Part shown: piece by piece, positions 58,797 to 64,000 of the stretch
How positions within the stretch are numbered: position 1 is the stretch's first letter
How the letters are laid out: the number at the start of each line of letters is the position of its first letter
DNA from: Streptomyces durocortorensis
Lineage (GTDB): Bacteria > Actinomycetota > Actinomycetes > Streptomycetales > Streptomycetaceae
Direction of reading: 5' to 3'
DNA: 64,000 nucleotides
Assembly: GCF_031760065.1 (NCBI RefSeq)
Contig: NZ_CP134500.1
Span: 4,960,001 to 5,024,000 of the forward strand
Position numbers and translations under genes: made by a program
Notes under the pieces: model-generated
Database searches by the model: none
Seen by the model: the letters and a program-made list of their open reading frames with translations, nothing else
Told to the model about the DNA's origin: nothing

Positions 58797-60827
58797 ATGC
58801 CGTCCGCCCTGCAACGAGTCCTGCTCGCCGAGCCCCGCGGGGCCTGTGCCGGAGTGCACCGGGCCATCGAGACGGTGGAACGCGCGCTCCGGATACATGG
58901 CGCGCCCGTCTACGTACGCAAGCAGATCGTGCACAACGAGCACGTCGTGCGGGAACTGGAGGGCCGGGGCGCCCGGTTCGTCGATACGGAGGAGGAGGTG
59001 CCGGCCGGAGCGGTGTGCGTCTTCTCCGCACACGGGGTGTCCCCGCAGGTCCGTGAGAACGCCCGCCGCCGGGAGCTCACCGTCATCGACGCGACCTGCC
59101 CGCTGGTGGCCAAGGTCCACCAGGAGGCCGTCCGGTTCGCCCGGGACATGGACACGCTGATCCTCATCGGGCACGTCGGCCACGAGGAGATCGAGGGCAC
59201 CTACGGAGAGGCCCCGGAGCGCACCGTAGTCGTCGGCAGTGTGGAGGAGGCAAGACGGCTCGACCTCCCGCCGGACGTCCGGGCCGCCTATCTCACCCAG
59301 ACCACCCTGTCGGTGGACGACACGGCGGGCATCGTGGCCGTCCTACGGGAGCGGTTCCCGGAGCTGACCGGCCCCGCGAGCGCCGACATCTGCTACGCCA
59401 GCCAGAACCGGCAGAACGCGGTGAAGGCGATCGCGGGCCGCAGCGACCTCGTCCTGGTCGTCGGCTCGGCCAACTCCAGCAACTCACTGCGCCTCGTGGA
59501 GGTCGCCCGGGCCGCGGGCGCCGAAGCCCGGCTCCTGCCCGACCCCGAACTACTCGACCCCGCCTGGCTGGAGGGCGTGCGCACGGTCGGCCTCACGGCG
59601 GGCGCGAGCGTGCCCGAGATACAGGTGGAGCGGGCCCTGAGGCTGCTGGCGGAGCTGGGCTACGGAGACCTGGAGACAGAGGTGACGGCCACCGAGAACG
59701 TGGTGTTCAAACTGCCGCCGGAGCTGGAGGAACAGAACATGGCGAAGGACGGGGGAGACACGGTGGCCGGTCCTCCGGCGTCCGTGGAGCGCGGCGTCGT
59801 CGAGGAGGCCTGCGGCAAACTCCTGGACCGCGTCGACCTGCGGATCGAGGAGCTGCTGAGCGCCGAGGAGGCCCGGTGGAACGCCGTGGACGCCCGGGTC
59901 GCGGTGCCGGTGTCGGTCATCGCGGAGCTGATCGCGGCGGGCGGCAAGCGGCTGCGCCCCCTGTTCTGCCTCACCGGCTATCTGGCCGCCGGGGGCGCGA
60001 CGGACGAGGACACGGTCGTAGACGCGGCGGCGGCGCTGGAACTGCTGCACGCGTTCGCGCTCATCCACGACGACATCATGGACAACTCACCCACCCGGCG
60101 CGGCGTCCCGACCGTCCACGCCGCCTACACGGACCTCCACGCGCGACGCGCCTGGGCGGGGGAGTCCCGGCGGTACGGGGAGGGCGTCGCCATCCTCGCC
60201 GGGGACCTCGCGCTCAGCTACGCCAACCGCCTCGCGGGCCGGCTGACCGGCCCGGCGGCGGAGGTCTGGCACGAGCTGGCCGCGGAGATGATCATCGGCC
60301 AGCAGCTGGACATCGCCCTGGCCGCCGAGGTCAAGGCGGACCCTGACCTGGCCCGCTGGGTCGCCGTCTGCAAGTCCGGCCGCTACACCATCCACCGCCC
60401 GCTCGCCCTCGGCGCGGCCATCGCCGGACGCCCCGGGCTGAACGGGGTCTTCGAGGCGTACGGGGTCGCGGCGGGCGAGGCGTTCCAGCTGCGGGACGAC
60501 CTGCTCGACGCGTTCGGGGACGCGGCGGTCACCGGCAAGCCGACCGGCCTGGACCTCGACGAGCACAAGATGACCCTGCTGCTCGCGCTGGGCGCCGCCA
60601 AGGACCCGCGCGTCGCCGAGCTGGTCGAGGGCAGCCGCCGGGCCGACTGGGACCCGGCCGGACTCCGTGCCGCCCTGCTGGCCTCCGGGGTGCGAGCGGA
60701 GGTCGAGGAGCGGATCGACGCCCTGGTCGCCGACGCCCGCACGGCCGTGGCGGACGCGGGCCTGCCGGACCACTGGCGCCTGCGCTTCGGAGAGCTGGCC
60801 GACATGGTCGCCTACCGCGACCGCTGA
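58797..60827 (+). CDS. IspH-prenyl diphosphate synthase in-frame fusion
   Basis: 676 residues from the ATG at 58797 (RBS CGAGGGGGA). Residues 1-310 are a complete HMBPP reductase: three cluster Cys in [12 protein letters not shown] (Cys17), [11 protein letters not shown] and [10 protein letters not shown]. Without a stop the frame runs through [13 protein letters not shown] into a trans-prenyl diphosphate synthase with [13 protein letters not shown] and [12 protein letters not shown], plus GGKRLRP. IspH yields IPP/DMAPP; the second half condenses them. Phe at -5 before the FARM, with no two-residue insertion, resembles GGPP/FPP-type enzymes. ATG 59739 inside, behind GGAGG, could start a free 362-residue synthase. 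Confidence 0.88.
   Translation: MPSALQRVLLAEPRGACAGVHRAIETVERALRIHGAPVYVRKQIVHNEHVVRELEGRGARFVDTEEEVPAGAVCVFSAHGVSPQVRENARRRELTVIDATCPLVAKVHQEAVRFARDMDTLILIGHVGHEEIEGTYGEAPERTVVVGSVEEARRLDLPPDVRAAYLTQTTLSVDDTAGIVAVLRERFPELTGPASADICYASQNRQNAVKAIAGRSDLVLVVGSANSSNSLRLVEVARAAGAEARLLPDPELLDPAWLEGVRTVGLTAGASVPEIQVERALRLLAELGYGDLETEVTATENVVFKLPPELEEQNMAKDGGDTVAGPPASVERGVVEEACGKLLDRVDLRIEELLSAEEARWNAVDARVAVPVSVIAELIAAGGKRLRPLFCLTGYLAAGGATDEDTVVDAAAALELLHAFALIHDDIMDNSPTRRGVPTVHAAYTDLHARRAWAGESRRYGEGVAILAGDLALSYANRLAGRLTGPAAEVWHELAAEMIIGQQLDIALAAEVKADPDLARWVAVCKSGRYTIHRPLALGAAIAGRPGLNGVFEAYGVAAGEAFQLRDDLLDAFGDAAVTGKPTGLDLDEHKMTLLLALGAAKDPRVAELVEGSRRADWDPAGLRAALLASGVRAEVEERIDALVADARTAVADAGLPDHWRLRFGELADMVAYRDR
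59726..59741 (+). promoter_or_regulatory. internal Shine-Dalgarno and ATG in the IspH-synthase fusion
   Basis: GGAGG at 59726-59730 lies 8 bases before ATG 59739-59741, in frame with the fusion, exactly at the domain junction. It may allow separate translation of the prenyl synthase, or it may be the fossil start of a once separate gene. Confidence 0.55.
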
Positions 60828-60892
60828 CACCGTATTCGCACCCCGTACCACCGCCCCGTACCACCGTCCCCTCGGACGCTCAGGGAGAACTC

Positions 60893-62503
60893 ATGGGAAG
60901 CACGTTGCTGGACAAGCTGAGCCACCGGCCGCAGCGCACGTCGGTGCGCACACCGGACCACAAGCGGGGCCTCTACCTCGGACTCGTACCGGCGAGAGCC
61001 GCACGCGTCCACGGGGACATGCCGCTCGTCCTGGACCACGACCTCGACGTCCTGCCGGAAGCCGGACGCAGGCTGACGGTGCGCCGACTCGCCTCGTACG
61101 TGGAGGACATCGCCAACCGGTTCGCCGCGGCCGGAGTGCGCCCCGGCGGCCACGCGGTGGTCTGCAAGGCCCCCAACTTCGACCTCTGGCTGCTGGCGAC
61201 GGCCCTGGAGCGCATCGGCGCGGTCCCGGTCATGCTCTCGCAGCACCTGGACTCCGAGGCCCTCGGCGCACTGCTGGACCGGCTGGACCGGCCGCACCTG
61301 GTCACCGACGGGCCCAAGCTCCGATCCCTGACGGCGGACGGCGTGGACCTGGCGGGACTGACCCGGGGCGTGATCGGCGTGGGCGACGCGGGGCCGGGCG
61401 CGGTCGCGCTGGCCGGCTTCGAGGGCGCCGCGCCGGTACGGCCGGTGCTGCGCGGGCTGGACGATCCGGCCATGATCACGCACACGTCCGGCACCACGGG
61501 ACTGCCCAAGCTGGTCGTGCACACACCCCGGACGATGCGTTCCCGGCTGCGCCCGCAGCTGTTTCTGCTGGGGCTGATGAGAACGCGGGGAACCGTCGCG
61601 ATCCATATCCCCTTCGGCCACTCCCGGACCTTCGCGGCGATGTCGCTCTGCCTGCTCCAGGGGATGCCCGCGCTGCTGGTCAACGAGGGCGCTCCCGACG
61701 CCGTCGCCGGATTCTTCGCCGAGCGCCGCCCCTGGCTGATCGAGGCGCTGCCCAACTCCTTCCTGGCCTGGGAGGAGTTGGCGGACGACCCGCGCCGCCC
61801 GTTCGCGTCGGTGAAGTTCTTCAGCAGCACGTTCGACGCGATCCACCCGCGGACCGTACGCCGTCTGCTGAACGCCTCCGACCGGCGGGCGCAGTTCTTC
61901 CAGATCTACGGACAGAGCGAGGTCGGTCCCGCGGCGGGCCGGCCCTACTACCGCCGGTTCGCCCACCGGATGGACGGCCGCTGCGTGGGCTACCCGCTGC
62001 CGGGCAGCGCCCGGGTCCGGCTGGTGAGCCGGGACGGCAGACGCCCTTCGCAGCAGAACCCCGGTTTCATCGAAGTCCGTTGGGACGGGATAGCGAAGAC
62101 GTACCACGGTGAGCAGGACCGCTACGACGCCAATCTGCACGACGGCTGGTGGCGTACCGGCGACGTCGGCTACCGCAGCGCGTTCGGCTGCCTGCACATG
62201 CTGGACCGTGAGTTCGACGCGATCCCCGGGGTGGGCAGCAACCTGGAGATCGAGGACGTCCTCCTGGACGAGCTGGCTGAGCTGGCCGAGGTCGTCGTGG
62301 TGCCGGGCCCCGGGTCCGACGCGATCCCCGTCGTCTGCACCCACCGGGACGAACCGCTGGACCCGGACCGCTGGCGCGCCGCCACGGCCGGGTACCCGCA
62401 GCTGGCGGCACCCGTCCAGATCCCGCTGGCCGAACTGCCCCGCACCGCCACGCTGAAGACCCGCCGGGTCGAACTGTCCCGTCGCCTCAAGGCCGGTCTG
62501 TAG
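60893..62503 (+). CDS. AMP-dependent acyl/aryl-CoA synthetase-like ligase (ANL superfamily)
   Basis: 536 residues from the ATG at 60893 (RBS AGGGAGAAC). The ATP loop THTSGTTGLPK lies near residues 198-208, IYGQSEVG near 340, GWWRTGDVG near 415, and a C-terminal Lys region reads TATLKTRRVEL. These enzymes activate carboxylic acids as AMP esters and pass them to CoA or a carrier thiol. It is a single ANL unit without a carrier. It follows the IspH fusion after 65 bases, so it is likely co-transcribed. It could load 3-hydroxyanthranilate onto the tandem carrier, which would link the two halves (speculative). Confidence 0.85.
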   Translation: MGSTLLDKLSHRPQRTSVRTPDHKRGLYLGLVPARAARVHGDMPLVLDHDLDVLPEAGRRLTVRRLASYVEDIANRFAAAGVRPGGHAVVCKAPNFDLWLLATALERIGAVPVMLSQHLDSEALGALLDRLDRPHLVTDGPKLRSLTADGVDLAGLTRGVIGVGDAGPGAVALAGFEGAAPVRPVLRGLDDPAMITHTSGTTGLPKLVVHTPRTMRSRLRPQLFLLGLMRTRGTVAIHIPFGHSRTFAAMSLCLLQGMPALLVNEGAPDAVAGFFAERRPWLIEALPNSFLAWEELADDPRRPFASVKFFSSTFDAIHPRTVRRLLNASDRRAQFFQIYGQSEVGPAAGRPYYRRFAHRMDGRCVGYPLPGSARVRLVSRDGRRPSQQNPGFIEVRWDGIAKTYHGEQDRYDANLHDGWWRTGDVGYRSAFGCLHMLDREFDAIPGVGSNLEIEDVLLDELAELAEVVVVPGPGSDAIPVVCTHRDEPLDPDRWRAATAGYPQLAAPVQIPLAELPRTATLKTRRVELSRRLKAGL

Positions 62504-62534
62504 AGGTAGAGCCTGTCGGCCCCGGCCCCCGGGG

Positions 62535-62891
62535 CTACCAGGCGCCCCGGTCGAGGATGCCGAGGACGAGGACGGCCGCCGCGGTGATCAGGAACGAGAT
62601 GCCGCCCACGATGTCCCGGGAGCCGACCCGCAGGTGGGCGATGATGGCGCCGATGAAGTAGAGGATGAGCCCGACGGCGGCGAGCGTCCCCAGCAGCGGC
62701 ACGGCGAGCCCGGCCAGCAGCCCCAGGGCGCCCGCCGCCAGCAACAGGCCCAGAACCGGGACGTACTTCCGGGGAATTCCCTTCATGTCCGCCTGGGTCT
62801 TTGGGTATTCGTGGCCGATCAGATACGTGACGGCGGCGGCACCGTTGAAGAGCACGCCGAGGATCGTGACCGTGATGAAGGCGATGTGCAC
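62535..62891 (-). CDS. DoxX-like membrane protein
   Basis: 118 residues from a GTG start with four hydrophobic helices and a short hydrophilic loop (GHEYPKTQADMKGIPRKYVP). The pattern fits the DoxX_2/DoxX-like family of small integral membrane proteins of unclear function. It is transcribed towards the ligase gene (convergent) and probably marks the right edge of the biosynthetic region. Confidence 0.75.
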   Translation of the reverse strand: MHIAFITVTILGVLFNGAAAVTYLIGHEYPKTQADMKGIPRKYVPVLGLLLAAGALGLLAGLAVPLLGTLAAVGLILYFIGAIIAHLRVGSRDIVGGISFLITAAAVLVLGILDRGAW

Positions 62892-63106
62892 GTTCTCTCC
62901 AACCTGTGGGGCCCGTGGTGCGATGTGATGGTGCTGTTGGGGCAGGGGGTGCTTTTGGTGCGCTGATGATCGTACATGGCGCCCGCTGCGCGTAACTGGC
63001 CTTCTGTGAATGAGAGTTCAGCCGAAAATGAGCGAAGCCCCCTGGCCGGAAACCGACATGCGGATTTCGGACAGAGGGCTCTGATTCCCGCGCTGTTCGC
63101 TCTCCC

Positions 63107-64000
63107 CTACCGCCCCGCCTCCACCCGCAGCTCCGCCACCCCCGCGGGCTTCTCCGGGTCCTCGGACCGCACCGTCACCCGCACCTTGCGGGCCGTGGCA
63201 CCGGGCAGGTACGGGCGCCAGAAGCGGCCGTCGAGCGAGGTCTCCAGGGTGTGGGAGGCGGGCGGTACGTCGCTCCAGCGCGGGGTCACCGACGCGATCC
63301 GGAGCGGGCGGGCGCCCAGGTCCACCGTCAGGCTCCCCGTCGCACCGCCCGGGGACCAGGACGTCGCCGGGCTGCCGTCCACCGCCGCCTCCGCGTACAG
63401 GCCCGGGGCCTCCGAGTCCGCCGTCACCGGGCGGCAGCGCGCCACGTCGGCCGTCGGGGCCAGGTCGGGGCGGCGCGTGGGCAGGGTGAGGGCCGAGGAG
63501 AGCAGGCGCGGGCCCTCGGCCGTACGCACGGTGAACGGGGTGCCCGAGGTCAGGCGGACCGTGCTCGCGCGGGCGCCGATTTCGACCTCGTACGTCGCGT
63601 CCCGGTGACGCAGGCCCTTCAGCGTGACGCCCTCGCCCAGCTGCGGCGGCAGCATCGGGTCCAGGCGCACCCCGTCCTCGCGGAGGCGCAGGCCCGTCAG
63701 TCCGTGGGTGAACACCTGGAGGAAGCCGCCCTTCCCGGTCAGGAAGTCGTCGGCCGGGAAACCGGACAGCGGGTCCTCGGCACCGGACTTCTCCCCCCGC
63801 GCCTCGGAGAACAGGTCGTACGGGCCCCGCAGGTAGGGCCGTACCGCGCGCTGGAGATATGTGTACGTCGAGCAGCCCGGCTCCCCGGTCCCGGCCGCGG
63901 CGATCGCGTGCACCGAGTCCGTCATCGCCGGGCCGTCCGGGTCGGTGCGGGCCGCGTAGTAGTCGAGGGTGGCGGCTGCGGCGCCGGGCTCCATCGGCCA
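63107..64000 (-). CDS. C-terminal part of a GH65-like glycoside hydrolase with CBM32/F5-8C domain (partial)
   Basis: The frame is open from the right window edge, so the N-terminus lies outside. About 297 residues are visible. The first part reads like the end of a GH65 (alpha,alpha)6-barrel and its beta-sandwich (FTHGLTGLRLREDGVRLDP, then MLPPQL). The last ~130 residues resemble a discoidin/F5-8 type C module (AVDGSPATSWSPGG, VTPRWSDVPP, and the terminal VRVTVRSEDP). Possible activities include acid trehalase or disaccharide phosphorylase. It is probably unrelated to the biosynthetic genes. Confidence 0.7.
   Translation of the reverse strand, partial: WPMEPGAAAATLDYYAARTDPDGPAMTDSVHAIAAAGTGEPGCSTYTYLQRAVRPYLRGPYDLFSEARGEKSGAEDPLSGFPADDFLTGKGGFLQVFTHGLTGLRLREDGVRLDPMLPPQLGEGVTLKGLRHRDATYEVEIGARASTVRLTSGTPFTVRTAEGPRLLSSALTLPTRRPDLAPTADVARCRPVTADSEAPGLYAEAAVDGSPATSWSPGGATGSLTVDLGARPLRIASVTPRWSDVPPASHTLETSLDGRFWRPYLPGATARKVRVTVRSEDPEKPAGVAELRVEAGR

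Overview
The window looks like a high-GC actinomycete chromosome, most likely Streptomyces. The coding bias is strongly GC3-rich, GTG and TTG starts are common, and there are SARP regulators, an AfsA-type butenolide synthase with ArpA-like receptors, and many Streptomyces-type housekeeping genes. The first 5.7 kb hold ordinary genes: an alpha/beta hydrolase, a PIN-domain remnant, an SNF2 helicase, and an NfeD/stomatin pair. The last 1.5 kb hold a DoxX-like protein and the 3' end of a glycoside hydrolase. Nearly everything between about 5.8 and 62.5 kb reads as one large biosynthetic locus or two abutting ones.

Half A (5.8-30.9 kb) is built around 2,3-dihydro-3-hydroxyanthranilate chemistry. 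It has a short class II DAHP synthase, a PhzE-type aminodeoxyisochorismate synthase, a PhzD-type isochorismatase and an SDR suited to oxidising the diene to 3-hydroxyanthranilate. It also has a two-domain carrier protein, its own Sfp-type phosphopantetheinyl transferase and a carboxylic acid reductase. A tightly coupled operon of transketolase, aroA, aroC, aroK and aroB supplies precursor. There is no PhzA/B, PhzF or PhzG, so this is not a phenazine set. Control appears to run through an ArpA-like receptor, an AfsA homologue, a second ArpA-like TetR and four copies of an AT-rich operator-like motif. Two genes resemble DDE transposases but have lost catalytic residues. An MFS exporter closes this half.

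Half B (about 31-62.5 kb) looks like a prenylated naphthoquinone (meroterpenoid) pathway. An RppA-like type III PKS would make tetrahydroxynaphthalene. A cupin, a DegT aminotransferase, an FAD/NAD(P)-binding protein and a methyltransferase follow in one minus-strand operon. A plus-strand operon carries an NphB-like ABBA prenyltransferase, a flavin monooxygenase, a Tat-exported berberine-bridge-type oxidase, a class II terpene-cyclase-like protein with a DVDDT motif, and an MMPL transporter. Isoprenoid supply is an in-frame fusion of IspH with a trans-prenyl diphosphate synthase, followed by an acyl/aryl-AMP ligase. Three SARP-type regulators and an odd MbtH-adenylation-serine hydrolase fusion accompany it.

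The two halves may act together, joining a 3-hydroxyanthranilate-derived unit to a prenylated amino-naphthoquinone, or may be neighbours by chance. The sequence alone does not settle this. I cannot name the product. All functions are read from motifs and remembered family features, and no database search was run.
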